A stretch of DNA of 64,000 nt from Fasciolopsis buskii (lineage: Eukaryota > Platyhelminthes > Trematoda > Plagiorchiida > Fasciolidae). Location of the stretch: contig LUCM01001670.1 of NCBI GenBank assembly GCA_008360955.1, positions 24,846-88,845 on the forward strand. The letters run 5' to 3'. The position numbers and the translations under genes were made by a program. Under the pieces are notes generated by a model. That model saw nothing but the letters and a program-made list of their open reading frames with translations. It was not told the DNA's origin and made no database searches. Positions 24,151 through 37,500 of this stretch are shown in pieces. How positions within the stretch are numbered: position 1 is the first letter of the stretch; each line of letters opens with the position of its first letter.

Positions 24151-25050
24151 CTAAAGCTCTAGGTTTAGAACGTAAGAACCAATACTCTCTTCTTTAATAA
24201 TTGCGTCGCTCACGTAAATATTGTTTTCTAATGTTCGAAAACACTTCGGGAACCTTTCCACGTTGTCTGCTGCCTTAGACCGAGCTCGGAATAAGTAATA
24301 TCCCTCATGGTGATTGCTAAAGCAGTGACACCGGAACGAATTCTGTATTTCAGAGAACACACCTAAACGTACTTTCTCTAATTGTGGTAATTTCACGATC
24401 AAAACCTTACGAAAAGCTTTCATTTGTGACAGCGATTTAAATATATTGAGTACCGTCATTGATAGGTATTTCAGTAGGAAAAAAGTACCAAATAGATGAA
24501 AGGGTAAAGGCATACATTCATTCACAGTACCTTGACATTTTCCGTCGATAAACGTGGTTTTCACTCTTAAGGCACAGCCACATAAAATCCATCAACTTTT
24601 CAGGAACCCGAAGAAGCAGTGCAAAACGTCGTTCTGCAATGCGGGATTGAGGATGACTGCGAATAACTTTAAGTCAGGCAAAATTCTTTCTTTAAAGCAT
24701 AACTCAATTCAGTCTGCGATGTTCTCAGTTAGCTTGTATGTCGTTTGAACAATGAGATGATTCACCGTCAGCTTTTGGAATTTTGTGGGTTCAGATGGCA
24801 ACAAGGTGGCGTAAATCCTGGGTGCGCATGATAGTTTAGCACATAGAGGCTTAGGAAAGTCAATAGTCCCGGGTTGATGCAGGCGCAGAGTGAATTGCCT
24901 TGTTGCGGCATCACTTTTGCATAACTGGAAGGGACACTGGAGCACCATGACATCATTTAAATGGCTTTTAATGTTATGGTTCATTTCTATCAGTTCGTGG
25001 CCGGATCTTTGAGAAGCATACTCCCTAATACGTTTACGAAATGTGTTCAA
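24151..25050 (-). pseudogene. Unrecognised minus-strand coding-like region, two ORFs
   Basis: Two consecutive minus-strand open stretches, 24709-25050 (113 codons) and 24151-24564 (137 codons), are separated by about 145 bp with stops. The second has an aliphatic/basic stretch (KAFRKVLIVKLPQLEKV) and protein-like composition. I recognise no family. They could be remnants of one decayed gene or transposon ORF, or chance. Continuing towards 25.8 kb, further minus-strand segments such as DLLDNENYES also look coding-like but are broken by stops. Confidence 0.2.
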
Positions 25051-25959
25051 GTGGAACCATTCGAGGAAACCTTTTTCCGCGCCACCAAGGCTCCACCTCC
25101 CAAAGACCCATTCTGCGTTTGAAAAACCGAAACTCCCGTAAGGGACTTTGACAAAGCATTTAGGGGCAACGGATTCCCGTCCTGGTTAGCACTTAAGGCT
25201 CCATACAGGTAGAACAAGCTGACCTACCTAAACGAAATTACTGGCGTGACTGCACGTACCTGGACGTTCCGGGTGCACAATTTGACTACCGATTCAACTT
25301 CCCCAGCGGCGATGACCAACTCGTCTCCTTGACGCTTGGTGTTCTTGTCCTGGTGATGAAAGCACAAGCTGCCTGGGAGTTCTTGCAAAATGATCTGCTT
25401 TTGTCAGTCAGGTTTTGGCAATGTCGGATAGAGTGTTCGTATGCTCATTGGCTACCACACTAAGCCAGCGCCACTTGTTTTTACCACTGCATACGTTGGG
25501 AGCCACCTAGACCAAAATGCTTTCTCGACACAGATTGCAACTGCAACCTGCTGCGACTTAGTCTTCGGAAGCAACACCCGAGATATTACCACGTCTTTGT
25601 TACGATGACTGCGGCGACCTATGACTACAGTCCTCCGGTTTTCCCTGACTTCAAGTTGTTTAACCGACATTTTACCAGCCTCCAGGTTGGCCTTACATTC
25701 TCATTCTCCGATAATCAGCTTTCGTAGTTTTCATTATCCAGAAGATCTTTGGTTACCACTACCTTGTGCTAGAACGACTCAATTGCCGCTGCAGGAGGGC
25801 CAAAATTTCGAGGTCGCTCTCCCACTTGCTTCCTCCGTGGAGTACTAGGAGCTACTTTTGCAGATTTAATTGTGCATATTTCTCGACATCCAAGATGCCT
25901 GCGCAAGGCAAGATCAAATTTACACAAAGATGGCGCAGTGGGCACGGAAAACAAAAATC

Positions 25960-28900
25960 CACTCGTGAAGCTGCAGTGTGTCTGTGTTCTCATGAACATA
26001 ACCTTCAATGTTAAAGGCCAAATACGAGTTTTCGAGCTTTGAAATCAACGCTAGATTATTCTTCGCCAAAAAGTTCTGCGGCTGACTGAGTCGCGCAGTG
26101 CGACCCAAACCATGTTTAACCGCATCAACGATGTGTACCGCCCACGCAAAATTTAGCTGAGAACCAACGGCGGACGTTGCCATATGGCCGGGTTCTACAG
26201 AAACCGAGAGGATTATATGGCAAAGATGAAGATCACTGTGTATGTAATAACGGGATGTAGGTGAGTCAAGACCACACTGGATAACATGAGAGGTGGGTGG
26301 AGAGTGGTAACCAACAAAATTCATGAGTCAAAATAATGCTGAAGATGAACCAGCGGGAAATCTTCAAGGTTATATCAAACTATTTAGGAGACGATATTAT
26401 ATGAAGAACTGTAGACGGAGAGACAATGGGATCCACAAGAGTGGTCACTGGACTTATGCGTCTGGGAATGGCCTGTGACGTGTGACTGGTCGAAAACCAG
26501 TACGCGTAAGATTTGCAATGAATCCTTAAATACACTTGCCATGAATGACCCGCGTTGTCCTTGTCTAACATCGGAAATTATGGTGTTCTGTGGCAGCAGG
26601 GGTTGGGAGATTCGGGGAATTAGCGGCGTTTCAGTAGTGTTAGAAACTGCTTGGCCAGTCGCTATGGTTCATCTGAGATTAGGCACCCGGGAAGTCGTTG
26701 GCGTTGATTTGTTTGTCTTAGGGTTACGCGGCCAGGTACTGGAGCGTCAGGTCCAGATAGCAGGGGATGGGCAACCAGCGAAAAGAATGGAGTGAAGCTT
26801 TCGGCGAGAGTCTGGGTTGCATATGTGGTCGGTGGTGAGCCTGGAGGAGAGCCAGAGAGAGGCAGTCTGGGATTTGCTCCAGCTGGTGTTAAGCTGAGTA
26901 AACAAAACTATGAACAGCGATAATAGTAAGTTTCTTACAAAGATTACAGTGTCCTGAAAACTGTCTTGAAATACACAGAAGGTGGATTTCCGTTGACGGA
27001 ATGTGTGCAACGAATACCGTCTGCTTGCTACCTATAGGGCATATGGCTCAGTCAGTCCTGGGATGCATGGTCCTTATTTGCAGCGCGTTCCTCTTTCATC
27101 TTCTGACATCCTCGCGGATGCAGATTACAATGGTCTGATAGGATGGCTAGCACAATTGTAAGGGGGTGAAGGCACTTTTGTTCTGGTTGTGGAATTTGCC
27201 TGGTGTACATGCTACAGGGAATCAGTTATAACTGATCATGATTAGTTATTGGCGGTGGATCATGTGCGTGTGATCCACCGCAAGTTATTTTACTACTTCC
27301 AACTGGCAGAAAGGTGTATAACTGAATGGGTCGCGGATGGCAGTGTGGGCTGGATGCTAGGGCAGGGTTTGCCACGAGAAGTCCTAGAGAGGAAGGAAGG
27401 AAGAAGCACAAGAATATTAGGTTCAGTAATTTGTTTTAACAGGACAATAGCAACTTGAACCACATGGTAGTTTCAGTAAGCTTGCATGAATAATTAAGAA
27501 AGAAGAACGCCGGCAGTTGGTATAGACGTCGGCATACGTATCGGGTGTGCGGTTGGGGGAACAGGGGCATGTTGAAAAATAGAGGGTGGGTGGTGAAGCA
27601 TAAGTGGGCAGTCCGATGCGCTACTTCCCCAGACCGTCTAACAAAGTAACCAAGCGCTTATCTACCGAACAAGGGCGGTGTGGGGCTTCCTCGTTCGCAG
27701 GGTCAGGTCTGGGCAGATGGCATGCATATCCATTGTAGAATGTGGCCCATTCCTTCGCAACCCAAATGTGCCTTTGTTGCTGGGCTCAATCTGATCCAGT
27801 GGAGACGTTTCTCTGTTTCTATCGGGAATGGTTGATCCCGTATAGGTACGTTTCATAGTTTCTCCGACTGACCTTAATTTTCCACGTTGTTTTTTCGTAG
27901 CTCATGGGGTGGTCTGTTTTCCCCACGTTCGGAGATGCTAAAGCAAACCTGTCGAAGTCATTTGGGCTTTTGCATGGGCTAAAGAAACCAAAGTGGGGAT
28001 AAGCAAGCACACGGAGGTTGATGGTTTATGCCGTAAAAACAGACCTGTATGTTGGGCTCTGTCATCGTCGACGCCGTCTTGCTTTCGTTAACGAGTCCCG
28101 CTTGAAACTTACTAATATGGGCTTATGTGTTGCGCATGCGAATCAGATCGTCGGGGGGACGTGGACAGATTTTTAATGAAACTAGGCTGGATACTTAAGG
28201 GAAATGAGTCTACCTGATTTGAGCTGGCAGGTTAATAGAGATCAAAATGAGTAGGTAGGAAGAGTAAAGGGAACTTCCAGTGTGTTTTCCGGTGAAACGG
28301 CTGCGAAGCGAGAAGCTAGTTCCGGTTATACCCAGCATAATGACAGGATCCTTTATGTTGGCTTAGTAAATAGGGGGCGGATAAATCTACGGAAAGGGAA
28401 TCAGGGGTGAGAAGATTGACATAAGAGTCCGAAATCCTTCTGCTATCAATGGCCTTAATGTTATCTGTTATTTTTTGACTGAGGTCCAAATTTTGGATAC
28501 TTTACTGTAGGAGCTGGTAAAATCCTAAACCACTTCCGTGCGCCAGAGTCTCTGAGAGATAAGGGTTTCAACAGTCAGTTTGTTGCGGACTTCCTTTTTG
28601 AAGGCGGTGGTAGGCGACGATAGGAGCCGCAACTGTTGGGTCAGTAAACTTCACAACGAACAATATTCAACACTAAAGAAGTTTGCTCTAATGCATGTTC
28701 TTGCTGTCAGTTGTGACGACGAGCTTTGTGTTTGGCAACGAGTAGGGAGTTTGATTACTGAACTGAAGGGCTGAAATGCAACTTTCAAAATTTATGAGAC
28801 TACTGAAGAATATTAAGTTTGCTTTCGTGACCCGAAGCCACATAGATTCAAGCTTCAACATTGAACATCGTTCCCTGTAACTTGGATTTGACGAAGTACC

Positions 28901-30800
28901 TACTGGCCGTTTTGTAAACGCACGCTGAACGTTTTGGATTGCGATTTTGAGGCAGTCTCAATTTGGAGCATATCAAAGAACAACATTCTAGAATGCGTCA
29001 GACGTGTGTTTTGAATGTTTGATCTACTCTCGTTCAGCGTAAAAGGCCTATGTAGCAACCGAACTACTTTGTTTGCTTTCGCAACTGGAATAAGTGCGTG
29101 CTCCGAAAAGTTGAAGCTGCAAGAGTTGCTTAAACCCAAATCACGGACCTTGTAGCTAAGGGGTGATTTGACTACCTATTCTAAGGCTCCCTGTGAATAA
29201 AGTGCACTTGTAGCACGGGACGCAGCTTTTTTCGGCTGAGAACTTCATCGTCCATTTGTTTCCCCAAGTACTGATGCGTTTTAGATCTTGGGTTATTTTG
29301 GCGACAATAAAGCCTTGAGCCTCAGGCTAGAAAGTGTAATCAATTTTGATGTCGCCGGAAAATAGGAAGGGAACACCCTTCCGGACAACGTTAAAGACAA
29401 CATTTACGCACAAAAGAAACAGCAGGGATCCTAGTACACTGCCTTGAATTACACCATTTGTTACTGGTCTGGAGTGGAAGGTGAAATTATTTACACTCAC
29501 TAATTGATTTCTGGATGAAAGATATGACGTAAACCGTGCCAGTATAGGGTCGATGATCCCACAGGATTTGATCTTTTTTATCAGCCTGCAATGGGATACT
29601 TTGTCGAAAGCTTTCGTCATATCCAGATGAACTACTATCACCGGCTTTCCGGCGTTAACAGCCGTCGTGATTGTATCTAGCCAATCAAACATACACGGAG
29701 CGCAAGATTTCTTTTGGAGAAAACCATGTTGGCTAGTGTTGACAAGTTTGTGGTCAGTAAGTTATGTGGTGAGCTGCTTTTTAATCAAGCGCTCCATGAT
29801 TCTAGAGGAAATCGGGATATGACTGATCGGTCTGTAGTTGGCTGGGTCTAGTCGTGTGCCTTTCTTATGCATGGGAATTTTGACAGACGTGTTACATTAA
29901 GGGAAAGATACCAGGTTGGACAGAGAGGTTGAATTTGTTTGTTAGCAGTATTGAAATATCTCCTCCACCTAGTGTAAAAATAGCTGGAGGTAAGGAGTCT
30001 GATCCATAGTGATAGATGACCTTCGTATTTTCCACCAGCTATCTCTTTTGGTAAGAATGAAACAGTTTAGAATGTCTCCGCGGTTAGTCATGGTAGATAC
30101 GGGTTGGAAGATTGCTATCAGTGGTTAGAGAAGAGACAAAGAATCTGCCAAATGCCTCAGCGATTTTTTGGGGTTGTCGAGATAGGTGTTGTTGTAGGAA
30201 AAGTGGTGGATAGAAGTAGTCCAGAACCCGACGGGGTTTGCTGTTGATTTAACTTATTGTGCCAGAGCTGTCTGTGGGTTAGGCTGGTTCAAAGCACGTA
30301 GTTTCCAATTGTTTTGAAAGGCGGTTTAGCCGCAGAAACAAATAAAAGTCTTTGGGTCTAAAAACGCTTTTCTGAAGTTTGGCGATTTTGTAGCTCATTC
30401 GGTCATAGTCGCTGTATTTTGTGGGCATAAATCAGGTCTGTGCCGGCTTGATACTGTCAAGGAATTTGTATAGGATTGAGTAAATTTTGTCAGTTTCTAT
30501 TTGCACTTGACTTACTAAAAAGAAGGAGTCCCAATTACAGCTGCGCAGCAGAGTTGTCTTTCTGTGCACCCCTTTGCGACGCTCTGCCGACAGCCCAACA
30601 TCTGGTTCATCAGGCATTATATGATGCCTTCCTCCTGTCAAACGGGCTGCCTTTGGTTGACTCACTCCCAGGCTCAGCCTATAGGGCCTTCTCTACACTG
30701 TCCCTGAAATAATGGACTTGTATATGCCCATCCTGAGCTCCCTTTTTCAGCCCCGCAGTAAATGGAATCCTACCCTGAGAATGCCATCTTTAACTCACCT
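25960..30800 (-). mobile_element. Decayed CR1/Jockey-type LINE, copy 1
   Basis: A minus-strand non-LTR retrotransposon whose 5' side is at the high coordinate. A linker-like stretch before the polymerase lies at 30432-30540 (NWDSFFLV ... KIYSILYKFLDSI). The reverse transcriptase core follows at 29327-29692, and thumb-like sequence (KIAIQNVQRAFTKRPVGTSS) at about 28.8 kb. From about 28.7 kb down to 25.96 kb there is no reading frame, yet the sequence aligns block by block with the second copy at 43900-49450. Clear anchors are 30054 with 49043, 28985 with 47985, 27330 with 46280 and 26240 with 44140. Frame breaks and stops are frequent, so the copy is dead. Ends are estimates from where similarity fades. 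Confidence 0.75.
29327..29692 (-). pseudogene. Reverse transcriptase core of LINE copy 1
   Basis: 121 open codons covering the heart of a non-LTR reverse transcriptase: VIVVHLDMTKAFDKVSHCRL (motif A, with catalytic Asp), YLSSRNQLVSVNN, then NGVIQGSVLGSLLFLL (the PQGSVLGPLLF block). The catalytic box expected as FADDIKI reads FSGDIKI, so one catalytic aspartate is lost. The enzyme would copy LINE RNA at a nicked target. This copy cannot be active. The matching segment of copy 2 is at 48360-48729. Confidence 0.85.
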
Positions 30801-32099
30801 TCTTTCTAGTTCGCGCCTCACTTTTAATTGCTAAGTGAACGGCCCTCCTTTGTTCAAGAAGAGGAAATGGCGTCCGGTGGAGTGATTCAGCGACTGGAAT
30901 CGAAGTTAAAGCTTCCTGGTCTGTTTCTCTAGGAAAGGACAATTCCAGCTTGACCTTCCCTTCAGGTATGTTGGCCGGCCTCTTGGAAATGGTCCTCTGA
31001 CCTGCTTGTGGCTTTGCTTGTATCCACCCTCCTAAATCTGCAAGACCAACGGGGTGGAGTAAGCTGTGGTTGGACAGTTATAATTTTGCTCAATTGCTGC
31101 CTCCGCCGATGCATTCTTTTCAGAACTAGCCAAGACCGCGCACGACCTTGATTTATCTAATCGTGATGTTTTTTCCACTCCCGTAGGCTTGGGGTTGTAG
31201 GCACACAGTCTTTAATTTCGTTTCTTTTGTTCTCTGTGCTTTCCTGGTACGCACCCAGGGCAGCCTTCTTGCATTGGACGCATACCGATTCAACCCAGCT
31301 GTTTTGGTAGTGCACCAGGTAAACTTCCGCCCTAATTTTCAAACATTTCGGATGTGCCTGTTTTGTGTGGGCTTCAAACTCAAGGTGTTTCCCCACCTTT
31401 ATTGCAGGCCACATTCAGACAGATTTACGACGCCCGTGGCATGTTCGGCTATTACTACAGGAACTTAGAAATCCATCTGGCAAGAAAGAGCCCCCCAAAA
31501 TAAATATCTAAACAGGATATAAGAATCACAAAGCAACTAGATGAACAACAAATTGCTAAACACCGAGCGATAATCAATAACAAACATTCTGGAGCAGCGC
31601 AATATCTATTATCCGGGAAGGATGGATGACCCAAAATTGACATGATGAAACCAAACACCAAGAAAGCAACGGATATGACATTAACAAAGAAAAATGCCAA
31701 AATGGAATACCTGAACCATTGTTCTGGTATAACGGTGCCGTCCAGCTAGTGGGGTCGCTGGAAAGCCCGGCGAGCTGTAAAGGATATAAAGCCGGCGAAG
31801 GTGGATGCTTCCTTAAGTACATACCCTCGGACGACCCGGGAGGCTAGCTTGGTCTCTTGGGTCACTGATGTCTAGTGGCTACCAAACCACAGAATTCACG
31901 CAAATTTTCCTTGAAGAAATCGCTTTAAGTTCGGCAAACAAAGCCTCCAACAGGTTGACAGTTCCATAACTGCTGACCGGTGAGGAAGCCTTCCGTTTTT
32001 CGCGAGACCTCTAGCAGACTTACTCGGGGAAGCCCTGGCGAGGTCGTTAATTAATCGTTAAATTTGGACAAACTAAAGGGGCCTGGCAGAATCTGCGGC
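30801..32099. other. Probable retroelement debris, unassigned
   Basis: Minus-strand frames around 31157-31414 have charged, protein-like composition (for example KIRAEVYLVHYQNSWVESVC) and could be 5' LINE coding sequence, but no motif confirms it. I see no repeat shared with copy 2 of the neighbouring LINE beyond about 30.8 kb. Confidence 0.3.
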
Positions 32100-32959
32100 A
32101 ACAGAGACAAGCGGGAACAATAATGAGTCATCTATCTGAATTTCTTGAGGCTCAAATGGTTGAAGAGAAACATAAGAATGCATATCAGTTCAGGCAGGCT
32201 TTTACAGCCAAAATGGCCATTACCGACGAACAAACGGCCGAATCGATGTGTTACCGGCAAGTTGCTCTGGATTCCAGCAAAACACGAATCTGAATGTCTT
32301 TTTTCCTGAAAGACAGAACTTTTTGAGTGGTATTGTGCCCGTACCCATGCGCGGTTGCATGCCGTTAGTGAATACGCGATGCAAAAATGAGAGGAGTTGC
32401 CCGACCCCATTCAAATTTCCAGATCCGGAAATGCTATATCCCAGCAAAGATCCAAAACGCATTCGAAATCTTCTACTGAGAGATGGCGAACAGTAATCTC
32501 GGGAGATCTAGTCCACAGCGGCAAAACCTGGCTTGCAAAAATCAGGCCCTCAATTCCAGTCTACAGCGACTTCACTGTGGTTTCAGCATATGTCCCTTGT
32601 ACCAAATGGGACCAAACTCAGAGGTCGCCAGCCTCTGATCCCGCTAGTCAGTTGACAACCGTAAAATTTATTATTAGGTCTACTTTTTGGCCGTCTACTT
32701 TCCATCGGCTGTTAGCTCAGGTCCTGAGGTCTCTGTACGTATCTCTCCTCGCTGCCCGCCCACCATTTTCGCCGTCAGTTTTTGGACCGCCTTTATACAG
32801 TTCATTTTCTTGCGGTGGTATGGAGCTCAGGATTGTGCATAGTAATCAATCAGGCGATGCACTAATATTTTGTAAAAGGTCCGAAACACCTCCACTTGTT
32901 TGTATCATGTAGTCGTGCAGAGCCTTTTCAGCACTCCTCTGGGCTTTACGGCCACGAGT

Positions 32960-33290
32960 TTACACATTTTGGTCGGTGATTCATGGAAAGAAAGACCTTA
33001 CTAAAGTCCAGGTAACAAACCTCGGCTGCTTCGCTCTCATCCGTGTGGCCATTCTTTTCATCCAGAAATATCAACATGCTCGTCAGATGGCCTTTTCATT
33101 ACGAATTGGGGTTTCTTTTGTTTGCAGTGTGCCAGCAAAATTAGTCCCGAATTAGTAGTTCTAGGTATTTACACAATGCTGACGTCTACCTTGCCGGCCC
33201 GCGGTCTTCGACTTTTGCCCTAGGAACCGGATTATGTATTGCCACCTTAGCAATCAACGGGAAGTTCTCACAGCCTACAGGACGCTTTGT
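32960..33290 (-). pseudogene. Reverse transcriptase N-terminal half, second LINE family
   Basis: Minus-strand translation shows the order expected of a CR1-type RT: NFPLIAKVAIHNPVPRAK, a broken YRPISLTS-like part (GPAR, stop, TSALCKYLELLIRD), then LTSMLIFLDEKN, then VCYLDFSKVFLSMNHRPK, which fits the YLDFSKAFDxVNH motif A. Four in-frame stops occur within about 100 codons. The downstream FADD box was not found with certainty. Confidence 0.75.
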
Positions 33291-34197
33291 ATCGCTCCGT
33301 TGCAAGCTTGCAATGGACATCTGCAATAAGCTTCATTGATGCAGTGTAACCGCTCCGCTTCGTGTTTGATTGATGCCCTTATTTCTCGCGGCAATTCCTC
33401 TTTATTGTAATTCAAATAAACTATCTTAGGTGCCGTCTAGTTACACTTTGAGATCCCGAAAACGTTGAGTTGAATCCGGCATAATGCTTTTAACTAATAA
33501 GCAAAGAGTTCCTTCACCACTTTTGTCCGTATAGGCTGAAGTGTTATCATCCAACTCCAAAGTTCTTACACGTTCAAGCGTAGCCTCCTTAGACTAAACA
33601 CACGTTTGACTCCTTGGGATTTGTCTTTGCATCCAGAGGCAACTTCATTCTATGCTCACTTTAACGTCCCATTGCATCGCATGGTGCCTACCATCACCTT
33701 GGCCGATACGACCCAGGTGCTCTGGCAGCCACAAATCTTTTAATGGATCAGTTATATCTTTTCTGAATAGAATCGCTTTATCTATCTTAGAAGTTCACTG
33801 GTGCGGACGCTGCTTATTCCTCCTTGAATCCAAAGAGGCAAATTTCCCAGATTGGTGTAATAATCCTGTTCCTATTAGAGCCAGTTTTTCCGCGACTGAT
33901 ATACCTTGACTTTCTGAAGTCTAGCACAAGATCATCGCTAAATTTGTTAGATCTCCCCAGTTAATTTGTGCAAAGTTTCCAACAATTTTGACATTCGATA
34001 TGCCATATCTTGCTACCAACTTCACATCCAACACACTGTGATCACGTCAAAACAGTGGTTCTTCGATGAACACAGCAGTTATCGTCTATCTGTTAGCTTA
34101 TCACCAAGTCCGGCATCGATGGTTGCTTCCTATCTTTAAGTTTTGTTATCTGTTTAAAATGCTGCTTCAGGCCATCGATATGGAACTACGTCAAGAT

Positions 34198-34542
34198 CTA
34201 CTCATCTGTGGTGTTCCGAGAGGCGCCTTTGTCAATCCAGCGGATCTCGTGACTGTTAAGGCCCCCAATAAAGAGCGTCGTGGTAGCATGCTTATCGAAT
34301 TTTGCGGCACGGAAATCCGTGCAGAAGTCTCTAACATGTCCAAGTGGCAGCCCTGAATTGCAGACCACTACCATGAGCCCCCACATTAACCGAAGCAGTA
34401 AGAGTTGGTCTGCGTTTTCGGAGCAGTTAGAGTAAATGGAGCATCTCATCATATGAATCCCGGATGCAAAAGCAGCGAAACTGAGCCCGCATTCGGCGTT
34501 CACTTCTAGGCTTTCGATAGCAAGCAAGATCCTCCGGAACAA
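34198..34542 (-). pseudogene. APE-type endonuclease fragment of LINE
   Basis: The minus-strand frame shows TLFIGGLNSHEIRWIDKGAS, which fits the conserved GDFNAPxIxW core of retrotransposon endonucleases. The GDFN aspartate is replaced here (GGLN). An upstream patch (RCSIYSNCSENADQLLL) fits the usual IYRSPN...L segment. Such domains nick the genomic target to start reverse transcription. The active site is damaged, and the frame ends at 34198. Confidence 0.6.
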
Positions 34543-34560
34543 CGGCAGACGGATCTATTT

Positions 34561-37500
34561 TCAACCATGTCTCGGGAGCTGATGCAACCGTGGAGCAATG
34601 TGCTTTGTGCCCACTTCCCAGACCGCAGAGGCCAGTACAACATAATGCAGAAACTTCTGTTTGCGCAGTAACAACCTTCAGGCTTTTGTCATCCACTGTG
34701 GCCCTGGAAAAAACGCACTCATATGGAACTCCCGTTTTTTGCTTTCTCATATACTTCCGCCACCTTTTATTGTGCATCTCATTAGGCACCTCCTAATCGG
34801 TGTTACTCTGCTACGAAAATTTGCTGACTCATTGCTGCCCATAAAGAAGCGGTGGTGTTCTCCCTTCCATATCGCCTACTGCTCGAAACGGTTAGCCTTC
34901 GCATACTAGATTCAGGTAAAATCTCCAACTATGTAAGTTCGAGTGTCAGGCTGCAAAGTTGCTGCAACGCCAGGATGGCCCGTTGCTCATCTGAATTCTT
35001 GATGAGCCAGCGGCTAAATAATTTAATGTCAGCTTGCAAGAACTCCGTGATTTTGCTCACAAACGCGCGAGCATTGTTATGGATGAATTCGATCAGCAAT
35101 TCAATAGGCAACTTGCTCAAATGTACACTTCATGCTTTCCGAATAGCGCCCCGAATTCCCGCAGAAACGCGGAGCTCAAGTTGATGCTAAACCGAAGAGG
35201 GTTCAGGGTTACCACACAAATTGCACGGTACAATTCCCTAGTTAAAAATTATATACAGCAATAATGCCTTTTAGATTGGGTATCGGTTACTATCCAGCCA
35301 AAAGTGGTTAAATTTGGAACACAGGTCTGTGTAAAATGAGGAAAAAGCCGAAAATACTTGGCATGTATTTCAAGCAAATATTGTGGCTTCTCCAAGCCTG
35401 ATCAAGGCAAACAAAAAACCTAGGGCTTCACATCCAAAAAGAGGGTAAAAGAACCGAGTGTTTATGGTTATACAGCGAGTAGCAGAACAAACTGCCTTAG
35501 GTCAGGTTTAGTCGTGACTAAATCGAGGGTCTGATAAAGCAGAGACGACGAGGACAAAATAAAGAAAGGTTGATATATCACGCAGAAGATAAACGACGAA
35601 CAAAATCAGTATTGTTGTGAGGAGATTCGGCAAAAATAGCCCAATGTCGGAAAAATAAAGAACAGAACAAGAACCACTCACTCTGGATTGGAACAGAAGT
35701 GGGCTCAAGCTCTTTCTCCTTGCACAAACTCCAGAGAAAACCGAGTTCACGGAGCCTACAGCAATGCACATGCTATTTCCATTTCCCTGGGGTACACGCG
35801 GGCTTCCGGCAGTAAGTTTGCGTGCTCCTTAGCTTATTACTCCCGCGGTCTATTCGGCATTCTCCAATAGATGCAATTCGCACACGTTTCTGCGCAGAAA
35901 ACCAGTAGCCCTGGGGATAAACACTGTTTAAATCAAACCATTGGCATCATCCTGGCAACTTTTTATCATCTATTGTGGTCTTTGTCCTCCTAGGTTTTTT
36001 GCTTCTGTGGCTACCATGATAAGTTTTCTCTTTTTAAATTAAGTTACTCATCCAGTCACTTCCTCCAAGACCGAAGGCTTACTAGGCATTTTTATGACTA
36101 ACTACAGAATTTATTCGCCTGATGGTTTCCTGGCTTCAACGGCGTGAGTAATAACCTTCGGTGCCACTGTCCATAGGTAAGCCTTTGCTATCTCCAGCGG
36201 AAGTACGCTGTTCAGCTTTAGTGGCGACTGGCCTTTGATCGGAGGAAACAGGTTCTGGCGGCCTCCGGGCCCATTGAGGCATGCCCCAACAAACCCCGCC
36301 TTCGAATCCATCGGAAAGAGGTTGAAAGGCCACTGAAGTTCCTTGACAAGTGGCAGCCTCTAATTTTCTTTCAGTCGAAGCAGATAAAACTCTTTCAGCT
36401 ATGGGGCACACCCGACTAGAATGGTGCCGTTGTCGCTGCATATCTCTCTTTCTCCGCCCCGTCTACCTATGAATCGCACTAGGGTCATGATGAGCGAATG
36501 AGTATCCAGCCTAAATACAACCTTTGGCTTAACAGTGCAGATTTGTGAGCAGGTAAACAAGCAGCCATAAATTTTTCTCTACTTCCATCCGTTTCGAATC
36601 TAAACATAGTCAAGTTTATCCACCCATGCGGGAGAGAAACCACCATTCCCTCTGCGTCCGACAAAAGGTTAACGGGGCTGTTCGTTGCTCACCGGCGAAG
36701 GCGATCATTCTGCGGCATGTTACACAAATTCTGGATGCACTTCTCACAATACAGTTTCTCTCTACGATCCACTACTGCTCTCTGGTGGCTGCCAGTACGT
36801 GCCACGTTCCCCTGTTAGCTTCATTACTATGACAGTAGTTAATCATTAGGTCTGGTATTGAATAATAACTAGGCATTATCACTTGGTGCTTATATTTTGC
36901 TGGGTAAATATTGTATACTAGCAGAACCGCAGTGCATGGAAGGTCGTCGATAATCACTGGGCAGAACTTCCGTGGCGAATTTTGTTTACCTCAGCCTCTT
37001 GCCTGGATTATGCCGCTGAACACCTTCATCTGCAAAGTCCTAACCACCCTGAGCCTCAGTTGGTTCACTACTTCCAGTGACGCGATACCTACCCTCATTA
37101 CTCTGTCGTTTCTGATGAAGTACATTATATGGATATAGGACAAGTATCTAATCAATCAGGTCACAGCTCTCTGCAGTCTTGACTAGACTGAGAATAGTCC
37201 AGAAATTTCATGCAGATCTGGGACGATGCAATTGTTGGAATGGAATTGAGGGGAATGGACAACAACTAATTTGGGATTAATGCGAAGGCCGCTGCGACCA
37301 TAAAATCAGTAGAATGCTTGGCTTTTTTATTGATAGTAAGGCGAAGGAAGCATGGACAAAAGCGAGTCTTAACCAGTATTGGCTAGAAAGCTGAGGATTG
37401 ACAGTTGCCTTTGAGAATCGTTTGAGGAATGGGGATCTATTTGAAAACAGGGGTCTTTGTCGATTGGTTTGGAGCTGCGATGTGGGTTTCTGGTACACAA

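Larger units (their letters stand above)
32100..34560 (-). mobile_element. Second LINE family remnant: endonuclease plus reverse transcriptase
   Basis: The minus strand reads, in the right order for a CR1/Jockey-type ORF2, first an APE-type endonuclease fragment (34198-34542) and about 0.9 kb later the N-terminal fingers/palm of a reverse transcriptase (33290-32960). Lower down, frames at 32220-32462 hold weak C-terminal RT-like strings. Several stops and frame changes interrupt it. It is distinct from the LINE at 25960-30800, which has its own RT. The two may form a nested cluster. Confidence 0.65.

Noticed and set aside
24151..24564. Possible pleckstrin-homology-like domain on the minus strand
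   Set aside because: Only a vague pattern of strands; the invariant C-terminal tryptophan of PH domains is missing.
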